A stretch of 34,955 nucleotides of DNA from an uncultured Lachnospiraceae bacterium (GCA_946403625.1 CAMJAP010000021.1:1-34955), one strand, 5' to 3'. Positions 23,319 to 31,939 are shown, counted from the first letter of the stretch. Translations and numbers: made by a program. The notes: a model not told the origin generated them from the letters alone.

Positions 23319-23395
23319 GGGTGTCTCCCCCTTGCAACTGCTATGATGTTGTGTAGTCGTGACCTGCGTTTTTTCTTATGGGTGTCTTCCCCTGC
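23312..23395. repeat. Duplicated leader segment upstream of the PKRA-motif gene
   Basis: The plus-strand segments at about 23306-23336 and 23369-23398 share GTTTTTT, ATGGGTGTCT and CCCCT with few differences, about 62 bp apart. On the minus strand both give a G-rich ribosome-binding-like block followed by GACACCCAT. Only the copy nearer the gene has ATG; the other reads ATA. Confidence 0.6.
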
Positions 23396-23404
23396 CACAA
23401 TGTG

Positions 23405-23433
23405 AGAGTATCACGTTTCTTTCGTGAAGTCAA
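23405..23433 (-). promoter_or_regulatory. Promoter of the PKRA-motif gene
   Basis: -35 TTGACT (23428-23433), 17 bp, then TACTCT (23405-23410), preceded by TGA in extended -10 position. The transcript would begin near 23398, at the outer copy of the duplicated leader. Confidence 0.55.
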
Positions 23434-23469
23434 TTCTGCCGCAGTTGCATTTGTGACCGCAATGCGCGC

Positions 23470-23504
23470 AAAAAAAAGAACTGCGAAAGTTCCGCAGTTC
23501 TTTT
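23470..23504 (-). terminator. Terminator of the GH9 gene
   Basis: A perfect stem AGAACTGCG (23477-23485) with CGCAGTTCT (23493-23501) and a 7-nt loop is followed by about eight T on the minus strand. Confidence 0.9.
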
Positions 23505-23518
23505 CATCATTTATACGC

Positions 23519-25126
23519 TTATCTCTTCTGCATCACATACGCCAGTACGAATACCAGCGGTGAATTCCAGTAGATCGTGATCTCATTGGTGGAGTATGAC
23601 AGGTTGTGATCCGCATAGCATTTCATCGGTGCAAAACCCTTGAACAGTTCCGGATTGGCCTTGGTATCGCAGGCACCGCGGTTCGGTCCGCCGGAAACAT
23701 ATCCCGGGATCGGATCGTCGATACCGTCTGCGATCGTCGGACGATTGTGCGGATCGCGGAAGGCCTTTTCTCCGTGTCCGGTCACGTAACTGGTATCAAT
23801 TGCATTTCTGCCGAAGATATAATCCAGCTGGTATGCTGCAGTCTGCAGATATTCCGGCTTGCCGCTCAGCAAATGCGCTACGGTCAATACCATCGCATTG
23901 GTCAGCACCACCATATTGCTGCCCCAGATAAAATCGGACGGATGGAATGCCAGTTCAAACGGATTGGAGGCTGCCACCTTTACCAGGCGGTCTGCTTCAT
24001 CCATCCAACGATAGAAGAATCGGTCTTTGATATTTCCTGCAAAACAGCCGTCCTCTGCCGTGAGTACGCACAGTCCCGCAAAACCGCCCACATCGCCCCA
24101 GCCGAGCGCCGTCAGGCTGATCTTGATCTCCAGGATTGAATGCAATACCGACAGATACTTTTCGTCTTTGGTCAGACGATACAACTCCACAGCTGCCCAC
24201 AGACGCTCATCCGCATCACAGCGGTCTTCGTAAGTACCGGTGTGTACCTCTTCCGGATTGCGGAACAAAAACTCCGGATGGGCTGTCAGCCATTCACCGG
24301 AACGGATTGCCGCAGCTTTCAATTTTTCTGCGTATGCCGCATCGTATTTTGCATATACACGGGACGCCATCGCCATGATCGCCGCAAAATCCGCAACGGC
24401 CAGAGAGGATACCGGTGTGATCGCAATGTCCAGATCGTCATCTTCCGGCATTACAAATCCCACAAAGTTCATCGAGGTTGCCTTGTGATGCACACCGCCG
24501 TCCGGATCCTGCATCTTTAAGATCCAGTCCAGCTCGTAACGGCATTCATTCAAAATATCCGGTATGCCGTTTCCGCTCTCCGGAATGTTCAGTTCTTCCG
24601 TAAAGGCTTCCGGCATCAGTTCAAACGCATATAACAAATGGCCAAGAGCCACCGCGCCCGCCGTCACATAACGGCCGTAGTCGCCCGCATCGTGCCAGCC
24701 GCCGGACAGTTCCACGCGTCGCTCGGGATCATCCAGATAAAACGCCTTGGTACAATGGCAAGCCGGATGCTTGTACTTTCCGGCATATTTTTCTTCCAGT
24801 TCCATACCGCAGCGCTGGAAATAAAACATCCTCAATGCATCACGAAAAACCGGCGCATACAGTTCTCTGTTATCTTTTGCTATGGTAAAATGCACGCTGC
24901 GATTGCCGCTTTCGTCCTGCAGATAATAACGGCCCGGTGCCGTGATCCCGGTAAAATCGATATATGCCGCATCCTCGCCGCTGTTTTCATCACGAACCAG
25001 GGTATCGGCTGCGCCTTCACATACCGCCTGCGCATCGTCACGGAACAGTTTGTATCCCTTGCTGCCGCAGATCGTGGCATGCTTGGTTCCGTTCCCTGCA
25101 TATCCTATCTGATTTACATAGATCAT
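23519..25126 (-). CDS. Glycoside hydrolase family 9, apparently intracellular
   Basis: The 535-residue endoglucanase/cellodextrinase-like protein has an N-terminal immunoglobulin-like CelD_N domain (about 1-95, beginning MIYVNQIGY) and a GH9 (alpha/alpha)6 barrel (about 100-535). The nucleophile-activating Asp pair is in GGWHDAGDYGRYV (near residue 145), and the catalytic acid Glu is in NEITIYWNSPLV (near 514). RDPHNRPT replaces the usual HHR-type loop. No signal peptide, carbohydrate-binding module or dockerin is present, so it probably acts on imported beta-glucan oligosaccharides in the cytoplasm. The frame is open to 25219, but GGGGGAG 7 nt upstream and the family start MIYVNQIGY support 25126. 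Confidence 0.92.
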   Translation of the reverse strand: MIYVNQIGYAGNGTKHATICGSKGYKLFRDDAQAVCEGAADTLVRDENSGEDAAYIDFTGITAPGRYYLQDESGNRSVHFTIAKDNRELYAPVFRDALRMFYFQRCGMELEEKYAGKYKHPACHCTKAFYLDDPERRVELSGGWHDAGDYGRYVTAGAVALGHLLYAFELMPEAFTEELNIPESGNGIPDILNECRYELDWILKMQDPDGGVHHKATSMNFVGFVMPEDDDLDIAITPVSSLAVADFAAIMAMASRVYAKYDAAYAEKLKAAAIRSGEWLTAHPEFLFRNPEEVHTGTYEDRCDADERLWAAVELYRLTKDEKYLSVLHSILEIKISLTALGWGDVGGFAGLCVLTAEDGCFAGNIKDRFFYRWMDEADRLVKVAASNPFELAFHPSDFIWGSNMVVLTNAMVLTVAHLLSGKPEYLQTAAYQLDYIFGRNAIDTSYVTGHGEKAFRDPHNRPTIADGIDDPIPGYVSGGPNRGACDTKANPELFKGFAPMKCYADHNLSYSTNEITIYWNSPLVFVLAYVMQKR

Positions 25127-25190
25127 CGTTTGGCTCCCCCTGTTTATGATTACTCCCCCCGTTTGGCACGCGTTCTGCCGTCCGGTAATT

Positions 25191-25219
25191 TTACTAATCT
25201 TATCACAATGTTTTGTCAA
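25191..25219 (-). promoter_or_regulatory. Possible promoter of the GH9 gene
   Basis: A perfect -35 TTGACA (25214-25219) lies 17 bp upstream of a weak TAGTAA (25191-25196). It begins just after the DUF202 stop codon. The -10 is poor, so an activator or another start may be involved. Confidence 0.4.
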
Positions 25220-25231
25220 AGTCTATTTTGG

Positions 25232-25633
25232 TCAGTCCGTATCCACATCGCCCAGAAACGCCGATACATCCGGCTGGTTCTTGACGATCTCTTCCTTCTC
25301 GCGCTCCATCTCCTCGATCTGCTTTTTCAACCGCGGATAGGTCATACGATCACGCACCGCAAAATACACGGCCGCCAGGATCAAAAACACCGACAGGATC
25401 GTGGAGAAACGGTCAGACACCCCCAGAGCCGGCAACGCCTTGTAGATGGTCGCCGCACTACCGATCAGGGACACGATGGTCCGCAGGAACGACAGATGCG
25501 TCTGCTCGATCGACAGTTTCGTGTTGTTAAATGCCAGATCCGTACGGATGACCGACAGATTGGTACGCTCGTAAGAAAGCTCCATCTGCTGGATATCCAC
25601 CAAACTGAGTTCCGAGTATTTGTCTTCTGCCAT
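25232..25633 (-). CDS. DUF202-like small membrane protein
   Basis: The 133-residue protein has a charged N-terminal half in which the heptad-like pattern RTNLSVIRTDLAFNNTKLSI leads into RTIVSLIGSAATIY. This is the YidH/DUF202-type motif preceding the first membrane span (about 48-66). A second span follows (about 75-93, STILSVFLILAAVYFAV), then a Glu/Lys coiled coil (about 100-118). The function is unknown. The frame extends upstream into the neighbouring lipoprotein gene, but the ATG at 25633 has a GGGAGG ribosome binding site and begins the family-like sequence. It lies 34 nt after the RsiV-like lipoprotein gene and is probably co-transcribed. Confidence 0.8.
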   Translation of the reverse strand: MAEDKYSELSLVDIQQMELSYERTNLSVIRTDLAFNNTKLSIEQTHLSFLRTIVSLIGSAATIYKALPALGVSDRFSTILSVFLILAAVYFAVRDRMTYPRLKKQIEEMEREKEEIVKNQPDVSAFLGDVDTD

Positions 25634-25667
25634 AGGCTCCGCCTCCCATCCTGTGTATTTTTTATTC

Positions 25668-27296
25668 TCAGCCTGCCCAGAACAGGCCGTCAAACAATGC
25701 GTCGATATCGATGCCGTCCACCGTACGCGGATAATCGCTGGTATCCACATACAAACGAACAAAGCGTCCGTCCGGCAGCGTAAAATCTACCCAGCCCTCA
25801 TCCTCATTCTGCGCATAGAAGGTGATCTTGCTTCCCTTCGGCAGTTTCTCTTCCGTATGATCTTCCGGTGCATCAAAATCCGAGCGGCACTCACAGGTCA
25901 GATCCTGCTTCAGGGTCAGCGCCAGATCTCCCGAAATGTAGAAATAATCCGTCTTCGGATCCGGCATACCGTCCGTTCCGATGGTATAGTACCGATAGAT
26001 CGTTACCGTAGAAAGCATATTCCCGCGGTCATAGATCTTTAAATTCTCCGGATCGGTCGGCGCCCCGCGGAACGCCCCGTAAAACTCCTGCGGTTTTCCG
26101 ACGCTGTCACCGTTTAAGTCGCACACGCTCATCAACGCATAATCGTTGTAAGTAGACCAGCGCAGATACATGAAATCACCGTTGTCGCAATGCACCAGCC
26201 ACGGGGATATATCAAAGGATTCGTCGATCTCGTAGGAGGTAGGGTTGCCGTCCAGATTGGCTTCTACGGCATAACCTTCCTCATATTCTTCCCCGAAGGT
26301 AAAGATGCTCAGATCCAGAATACGTCCGTCCGGCAGCATATTTTTGCCGTTCGCTTCCAGCGGGCAGATGTAGCTGTCCGGTGTAACCTGATACTCCGCG
26401 TTGACCAGATCCGGATAATCCTCGTAACGGAAGGTCACGATCTGTGCGCCGTAGGCATACGGTGCCAGCTCATACGCCGAGAAGTAAAAGGTGATGCCGA
26501 AGTAGTCCAGCGTATAGGTCAGACCGCTGTTCATCCCGATCATATTGGAGATCGTGACCGGCAGATCCGAAGCTTCAAAAAAATCAACATCTTCGTATTC
26601 TTCCAACAGCGTATCCGTAAGCAGTTGCGGCAGATCGTCCACCTGATCCGCGGCGATCACATCATAAAGCCCCAGTTCTTTGCCGGTTACGGAATCAAAG
26701 GTCTTGGAAGTGTAAACCACTCCGGGATGTGCGCCGTGATAGTCCACATACTGCATCGTCAGCAGACTGGTCGCAACCGTATCGGCCCTGGCGATCGTTG
26801 TGGTGTAATCGGATTCCAGATATACCGGTGATTCCGGCTCCGGATCGGCTGCCTGAAACTCCTTGGCAATATCGATCATCTCCGGCAGATCGTTGGTGCC
26901 TGCAGTACGCTGCAATGCCTGTCCGTAATTGTTCAGCGCTTTTCCCAGCTCCGGAAACTGCTCTTCCGAAAGGGTGATCTCCGGTGCGCTGATGTTTGCG
27001 GAATAGTTATAATCATCGCTGCTCCAGCCGTCATACACCTTTTCGATCTCGATCTGCAGCGGGCGCACGGTGCCGTCATATACCTGCGGCTGCGGATCCT
27101 CGGGAGCCTGTGTCACTACCGGTTCTGCCGTTTCCGTCGGCGTTACTTCCGCGGTTCCGGCCGGTTCCAATACGGTTACTTCCGGTTCTTTCCCTCCGGT
27201 CTCATTCACACTGCCGCGGTCGTTTTCCGTTGTCTCCCCACAGGCCGTTACCGTCACCATCGCCAGCAGGATCGCTGCCACCACTCTCTTTTTCAT
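25668..27296 (-). CDS. Lipoprotein with DUF4163/DUF3298 (RsiV-like) domains
   Basis: The 542-residue lipoprotein has a signal ending VTAC (Cys near residue 19), followed by CGETTENDRG and a Thr/Glu/Pro linker (to about 80). The first folded part (about 90-185) fits DUF4163, with YSANISAPEITLSEEQFPELGKAL split over two strands and a helix. The next (about 185-285) fits DUF3298, with YHGAHPGVVYTSKTFD and ITFYFSAYELAPYAYG. These domains occur in the RsiV anti-sigma factor and in PdaC-type wall proteins, where they bind lysozyme or peptidoglycan. A further beta-rich C-terminal region (about 290-540) is not recognised. No sigma factor gene adjoins it. The ribosome binding site is GGAGGA, 35 nt after the DUF436 gene. 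Confidence 0.88.
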   Translation of the reverse strand: MKKRVVAAILLAMVTVTACGETTENDRGSVNETGGKEPEVTVLEPAGTAEVTPTETAEPVVTQAPEDPQPQVYDGTVRPLQIEIEKVYDGWSSDDYNYSANISAPEITLSEEQFPELGKALNNYGQALQRTAGTNDLPEMIDIAKEFQAADPEPESPVYLESDYTTTIARADTVATSLLTMQYVDYHGAHPGVVYTSKTFDSVTGKELGLYDVIAADQVDDLPQLLTDTLLEEYEDVDFFEASDLPVTISNMIGMNSGLTYTLDYFGITFYFSAYELAPYAYGAQIVTFRYEDYPDLVNAEYQVTPDSYICPLEANGKNMLPDGRILDLSIFTFGEEYEEGYAVEANLDGNPTSYEIDESFDISPWLVHCDNGDFMYLRWSTYNDYALMSVCDLNGDSVGKPQEFYGAFRGAPTDPENLKIYDRGNMLSTVTIYRYYTIGTDGMPDPKTDYFYISGDLALTLKQDLTCECRSDFDAPEDHTEEKLPKGSKITFYAQNEDEGWVDFTLPDGRFVRLYVDTSDYPRTVDGIDIDALFDGLFWAG

Positions 27297-27331
27297 AGTT
27301 TTCCTCCGGTCAAATCGTTATCGCAAGCTGT

Positions 27332-27892
27332 TTATTCCAGATTCTCATCGTATACCGCGCGGGAACCGCCGACAAATTTCGGGCGTCTGCGTGCCGCGAT
27401 CACGATGGCTTCACCGATCTTTTTATTGGTGATCTTGAGCGGTACCACCACCGGTTTGATGTGCATACCGATCAGGACGCCGCCGATATCGATACCGGCA
27501 TCCGCTCCGGCCTTCAGATTTTCCACCGCTACCGGCTCTTTCAGGTCGTGATAAAAAGTCGTAGCAAAGGAACCGCCTGCCTTGGGCTGCGGGATCACAT
27601 TAACCTGCTCCAAGCCGTATTTTTCCATGGTATCGCGGTCCGTGATGATCGCACGGTTCAGATGCTCGCAGCACTGTACTGCCAGACGCAGGCCGTTTTT
27701 CGAAACCGCCTTTTTCACACCGCGGTATACGGCTTCTGCCAGTTCCATACTGGAATGGGTTCCGATCAGCTCACCCTGCACCGTACTGGAGGAGCAGCCG
27801 ATCACCAGCAGATCTCCGGCCTTTAATTTAGCCAGTTCATATACTTCATTGACGACATTTTCGCTTTCTTTTTCAATCTGTAACAGATCCAT
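27332..27892 (-). CDS. DUF436 / YwlG-like protein
   Basis: The 186-residue protein fits the YwlG (TIGR01440) family along its whole length. The N-terminal helix is followed by LVIGCSSSTVQGELIG (residues 29-44), QCCEHLNRAI (near 73-82), PQPKAGGSFAT, and the closing segment VLIGMHIKPVVVPL with ARRRPKFVGGSRA. The conserved Cys and His residues suggest an enzyme, but no reaction is established. In Bacillus subtilis ywlG lies beside rpiB (ywlF), and here rpiB is about 19 kb away. It is first in the run DUF436 - RsiV-like lipoprotein - DUF202. The ribosome binding site is AAGGGATG. Confidence 0.93.
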   Translation of the reverse strand: MDLLQIEKESENVVNEVYELAKLKAGDLLVIGCSSSTVQGELIGTHSSMELAEAVYRGVKKAVSKNGLRLAVQCCEHLNRAIITDRDTMEKYGLEQVNVIPQPKAGGSFATTFYHDLKEPVAVENLKAGADAGIDIGGVLIGMHIKPVVVPLKITNKKIGEAIVIAARRRPKFVGGSRAVYDENLE

Positions 27893-28038
27893 TTTTCATC
27901 CCTTCTTTCTGAATATAATTACTAATAATATAGCACTTTTCGGCCCCTTTCCGCAAGGGTTCCGACGAAATACAGGGCCTTTGTGACGATGTCTTCCCTT
28001 TATTTTTCCGCCAAAGTAGTGTATGATGGGTAAGTATG

Positions 28039-28066
28039 TTATCTGCCGATGCGGATAAGATATAAT
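28039..28066 (+). promoter_or_regulatory. Promoter of the acyltransferase gene with overlapping palindrome
   Basis: A perfect -10 TATAAT lies at 28061-28066. The region where a -35 should be holds a 20-bp inverted repeat (28039-28058; arms TTATCTGC and GCGGATAA, with one G-T pair), and no good -35 is seen. This layout suggests a regulator-dependent promoter. Confidence 0.45.
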
Positions 28067-28086
28067 AAATCTACAGGAAAAACAAA

Positions 28087-29232
28087 ATGGCAAAGAATCC
28101 GAATACAAACGATACCGAAAATACAGTTCCGCAGGCGAGCGCTTCCAATCCCGGACGCTACCGGTTTATCAGTGTCCTGCGACTGCTGTCTCTGATGGGC
28201 GTAGTGTATTATCACACCCTGGTGACCCTCCAGCTGCAGGGCATCCGTCTGAAAGAAACCATCGAACCGCTGCATTCCAATCAAAATATGAACTTCCCCG
28301 CCATCGGCGTGGGCCTGTTTCTGATGCTTTCCGGCGGCGGCCTGATGATGTCAAGCAAAAAGAAAGCAAACTTTTCCGTAAAGGATTTTTACAAGGGACG
28401 GTTTCTGCGTATCCTGATCCCGTTCTACATCTCCTATATCGTGTATGCGATCTATCTGTTTTTGATCGGTTTTGAGTTTCCGGTTTATTTTGAGAGCCTG
28501 ACCGGCGTCAAACCGTCCCCGCTGTGCTTTATCTTTACACTGCTCGGTATGGACGGTTACCTCTCGATCTTTAACATCCCGACCTTTACCCTGATGCTGG
28601 GCGAATGGTTCCTGGGATGCCTGATCCCGATGTACCTCGTGTTCCCGCTGCTGCGCATGTGCATCTTAAAGCACCGGAACCTCACGCTGATCATCGCGAC
28701 CGTTTACTACATCATCGCACTGGCAACCTACAAATATATGCCGTGGAGTGATGTGCCGTCCTATAACAATTTTACGATCAAGATCTACGACTTCATCGTA
28801 GGAATGTTTCTGGTGGAAGTGATGGATCGCATTCCGAAATGGACTGCTGCCATCGGCGTAGCGCTGCTCGGATTCTACCTGATCTATCCGTCCAAGCTGC
28901 CCATCGATATGACGCCGTCCATCGTGATCCTGGCGGTCGGTACTTTCTTTATCTTTCTGGCTCTGGAAAGGATATTTTCAGAGATGCCGCGGGTGATGAA
29001 GGTCGTAAATGTGCTGTCGGCATACAGTTACACCTACTTCCTGTTCCACCATATCGTGATCGGGCAGGCTTGCATCTATGCAAACAAGCACTGGGATCTG
29101 TCTTCCAACAAGAGCCTGCTGCTGCTGTTTGCGGTACAGATCGTGATCACTTCGGCGGTTGCGGTGCTGGTGAAAGTGCTGTCGGATCTGGTGTATAAGG
29201 CGGTGAAGAAGAAGGGGAAGGCAAAAGAATAA
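28087..29232 (+). CDS. Membrane acyltransferase (acyltransferase family 3)
   Basis: The 381-residue polytopic membrane protein has about ten spans. The family 3 (OafA/WecH-like) signature is visible at the N-terminus: an Arg-rich RYRFISVLRLLSLMGVVYYHTLV segment split by the first span, with the active-site His near residue 40, followed by FPAIGVGLFLMLSGGGLM. Such enzymes move acetyl or other acyl groups from the cytoplasm onto surface glycans, teichoic acids, exopolysaccharide or peptidoglycan; the substrate cannot be told. The C-terminus is Lys-rich and cytoplasmic. The ribosome binding site is weak (AGGA). It is monocistronic, ending in a strong bidirectional terminator. Confidence 0.88.
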   Translation: MAKNPNTNDTENTVPQASASNPGRYRFISVLRLLSLMGVVYYHTLVTLQLQGIRLKETIEPLHSNQNMNFPAIGVGLFLMLSGGGLMMSSKKKANFSVKDFYKGRFLRILIPFYISYIVYAIYLFLIGFEFPVYFESLTGVKPSPLCFIFTLLGMDGYLSIFNIPTFTLMLGEWFLGCLIPMYLVFPLLRMCILKHRNLTLIIATVYYIIALATYKYMPWSDVPSYNNFTIKIYDFIVGMFLVEVMDRIPKWTAAIGVALLGFYLIYPSKLPIDMTPSIVILAVGTFFIFLALERIFSEMPRVMKVVNVLSAYSYTYFLFHHIVIGQACIYANKHWDLSSNKSLLLLFAVQIVITSAVAVLVKVLSDLVYKAVKKKGKAKE

Positions 29233-29266
29233 AAAAGGTGCCTGTCACTGACAGGCACCTTTTTGA
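29231..29266. terminator. Strong bidirectional terminator between acyltransferase and trkA-like genes
   Basis: An almost perfect palindrome, GGTGCCTGTCA (29237-29247) with TGACAGGCACC (29249-29259), has six A before it and a T-run after it. It lies between two convergent stop codons only 34 nt apart. Confidence 0.92.
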
Positions 29267-30634
29267 TTATACAATATCGTTTAGTCTGCGGATCTTCTGC
29301 TTGCGGGAGGTGGCAATGATCACTTGATCGCCCTGCTGGATGGATGTTTCTCCGGACGGAACGATCATCTCTCCGTTGCGGAAGATTGCTGCGATCAGGA
29401 CATTCTTTTTCTTCTTGAATGCCTTCTCCTTGAAGGGGATGTTGAGCAGTTTGAAATCCGCTCCCGCCTTCAGTTCCTTGATCTCTGCCTGGCCTTCGGC
29501 AACGATGTAGAACTTGCCGATCTCGTTTGCAGCTTCCTCACCTTCGTGCTGACGAATAAAGCGCAGTGCCTTTAAGGCTCCGGATTCTACCGGCGATACC
29601 GTGATGTCGATATTGATCTTGTGCAGCAGCTGCAGCTGTTCCGGTACTTCCACATAGGTGATCACGCACGGAATGCGGCATGACCAGGAATACATACTGA
29701 TGACCAGGTTTTTCTCATTGCTGCCGGTCAGGGATACCACCATATCCATATTGCTGATGTGCTCTTCCTCAAGGATCTCCAGCAGTTCGCCTTCGCCGGT
29801 GCACAGGATCCTGCAATCCGGGAAGCGCTCCATCATCGCGCGGCATTTCTCCGGCCGCTTCTCCAGTACCGTAACGGCATAGCCATCCTTTACCATCTGT
29901 TCCATCAGATATTCCGTGATGCTGTTGCCGCCCACGATCATGACTTTCTTTACTTTCTTCCGCTGGATACCCAGCAATGCCAGTGTCTCGGACAGTCCGT
30001 CTTTGGAAATGACCACCGTCAGGTTGTCCCCGGCTTCCACCACAAAACTACCGTCGGGGATGGTCAACTTGCCGTTACGCATCACGGCTACCACCAGCAT
30101 ATTGGCATTACTTGACTTTTTGATATCAAAGAGGCTGCGTCCGCACATGGGGGAATCCGGCAGCACATTCAGATCCATCAGGTGGATCCCGTGTCTCCAG
30201 AAGCCGACCAGCTTGGTATAGCCCGGCATACCGATGTTGTGATAGATCTCATTGGCCACATCTTCTCTGGGCTTGATGATCGTATCGATCTGATATTCTT
30301 TCTTGAGGGATTCGCTTTCACGGACAAAATCCGGCATAGTGATCCGGGCTGCCGCATAACGGGTACCGAGATTCTTGGCCTGCATGCAGCTGAGCAGATT
30401 GATCTCATCCACCGGTGTGAGGGATACGATCACATCCGCAGTCGCAGCACCGGCTGCCAGCAAGGTTTCCCGTGAAGCTCCGCTGCCGATGATACCGTTG
30501 ACGCTGTACCGGTCGGTTATCTCATTGACCAGCTTGCTGTCCTTATCGATAACGACAATATCATAATCTTCCGATGCCATGGATGCGATCAGCATCTGGC
30601 CCGTTCTTCCCAATCCAACTACTATGATCTTCAT
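29267..30634 (-). CDS. TrkA-type regulatory subunit with two RCK modules
   Basis: The 455-residue cytoplasmic protein repeats the RCK_N plus RCK_C unit twice. The first Rossmann fold starts MKIIVVGLGRTGQMLIAS (GxGxxG nucleotide motif), with RCK_C at about 145-225. The second starts VKKVMIVGGNSITEYL (near 228), where the glycine motif is degenerate, with RCK_C at about 370-455. TrkA binds NAD(H) or ATP and gates TrkH/Ktr potassium channels. Here no TrkH gene is adjacent. The start overlaps the stop of a cation/proton antiporter gene by 4 nt (ATGA), so it may instead regulate that antiporter, as RCK proteins do in several K+ efflux systems. Confidence 0.92.
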   Translation of the reverse strand: MKIIVVGLGRTGQMLIASMASEDYDIVVIDKDSKLVNEITDRYSVNGIIGSGASRETLLAAGAATADVIVSLTPVDEINLLSCMQAKNLGTRYAAARITMPDFVRESESLKKEYQIDTIIKPREDVANEIYHNIGMPGYTKLVGFWRHGIHLMDLNVLPDSPMCGRSLFDIKKSSNANMLVVAVMRNGKLTIPDGSFVVEAGDNLTVVISKDGLSETLALLGIQRKKVKKVMIVGGNSITEYLMEQMVKDGYAVTVLEKRPEKCRAMMERFPDCRILCTGEGELLEILEEEHISNMDMVVSLTGSNEKNLVISMYSWSCRIPCVITYVEVPEQLQLLHKINIDITVSPVESGALKALRFIRQHEGEEAANEIGKFYIVAEGQAEIKELKAGADFKLLNIPFKEKAFKKKKNVLIAAIFRNGEMIVPSGETSIQQGDQVIIATSRKQKIRRLNDIV

Positions 30635-31929
30635 TTCGTGTTCCCCTTCGGCTTGTAACTCATTCTTTTCGCCTTATGCGCTTCCAGTCCGTAATATACC
30701 TTGCGGACCGTCAATCCCTGTACCAGTACGGTAAAGAAAATGGTAACAAATGCAATGTTCAAAAAGATCTCATAAACCGGTCCCGGCAAGTACGCTTCGG
30801 TCTCCAGGGCAAGCGCCAGGGAAAGACCGCCTTTTAATGCCGACCAGGTCATCAATGCAACAAACTCCGGCAGATTGTAGTTACCCGGAATGCTGTGTCC
30901 CGTCAGTACCGTACTGATGGTAACACCGCAGGCTCTGGAAATGATGAGTGCAACCAATGCCACCGGAACGATGATCGCCACATACGGGCTGAGGGATACG
31001 CTGAGCACCACAAAGCCGATCATAACGAAGAGCATACCGTTTAAGATACCTTCCAGGATCTCCCAGAAATTCGTATAGAAATGATGCGGGTCCACCACTT
31101 CCGTCTGGCGTTTGATCTTGTCCATACTGTAGGAGAAGAAGAAACCGCAGATAACGGATGCCAGCACGCCGGAGAATCCCAGATGCTCGCAGACCATATA
31201 AACCAGCAATACATTGAGCAGCGCGATCAGGATGTAGCGGATCGGATCCCGCGAGATCTTGATCAGCTGGAACATGATAAACGATGCGATCAGCGCTACT
31301 GCAGCCGCACCGAAGATCTCTTTGATCAAAAGCACTGCCACATTGCTGTCACCGCTCTTGGTGATGATGGAACGCACAAAGATGAACAGCGTTACGCCGA
31401 CACCGTCGTTAAACAGCGATTCGTTCTCGATAACGGAGCATACGTTCTTGGACAGACCGATCTTGTTTAAGATACCGGTCGCCGCGATCGGGTCCGTCGG
31501 AGATACCACGCAGCCCAACAGCACGCAGGTCCAGAAATCCAGCGGCAGATGAAATACGATGGCCGCCGCATACAAAAGACCGCCGTATACAAACGACGCG
31601 ATCAGCGTGGTCAGAAATGCCAGCAGGCAGATCGGTCGCAGGTTGGTCTTGAACTTGCCCATGTTTACTTTGCTCGCGCCTGCAAACAGCATAAAGCAGA
31701 GCATACCGTCCATCAGGTATTCCCGGAAATTAAAATTCCCCAGACTGCCGATCAGGTTATGCAGGGACTCCATCGGAAAGATGTAGCGGAGCAGCAATAA
31801 AACCAGGGATAACAGCGACGAGAAAAAGATCAAAGCAATGTCGCTCTGCATGTGGAACACTTTGTCATTGACGGTTCCGATGATCACTATGTACGCTAAA
31901 ATAATGATTAAAAATACTTGAATACTCAT
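30631..31929 (-). CDS. Cation/proton antiporter (CPA1/NhaP-like)
   Basis: The 432-residue protein has about twelve membrane spans. The ion-binding core is visible: SPTDPIAATGIL near residues 142-153 and ENESLFNDGVGVTLF near 163-177, the hallmark of CPA1 Na+(K+)/H+ exchangers. Later motifs include MTWSALKGGLSLALALE, typical of NhaP/NHE. It would extrude Na+ or K+ in exchange for protons. The tail is short and basic, without its own RCK domain, and the next gene supplies one. The start lies 10 nt after a -10 box with no ribosome binding site, so the message may be leaderless. Confidence 0.92.
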   Translation of the reverse strand: MSIQVFLIIILAYIVIIGTVNDKVFHMQSDIALIFFSSLLSLVLLLLRYIFPMESLHNLIGSLGNFNFREYLMDGMLCFMLFAGASKVNMGKFKTNLRPICLLAFLTTLIASFVYGGLLYAAAIVFHLPLDFWTCVLLGCVVSPTDPIAATGILNKIGLSKNVCSVIENESLFNDGVGVTLFIFVRSIITKSGDSNVAVLLIKEIFGAAAVALIASFIMFQLIKISRDPIRYILIALLNVLLVYMVCEHLGFSGVLASVICGFFFSYSMDKIKRQTEVVDPHHFYTNFWEILEGILNGMLFVMIGFVVLSVSLSPYVAIIVPVALVALIISRACGVTISTVLTGHSIPGNYNLPEFVALMTWSALKGGLSLALALETEAYLPGPVYEIFLNIAFVTIFFTVLVQGLTVRKVYYGLEAHKAKRMSYKPKGNTK

Positions 31930-31939
31930 AACGGGTTCT

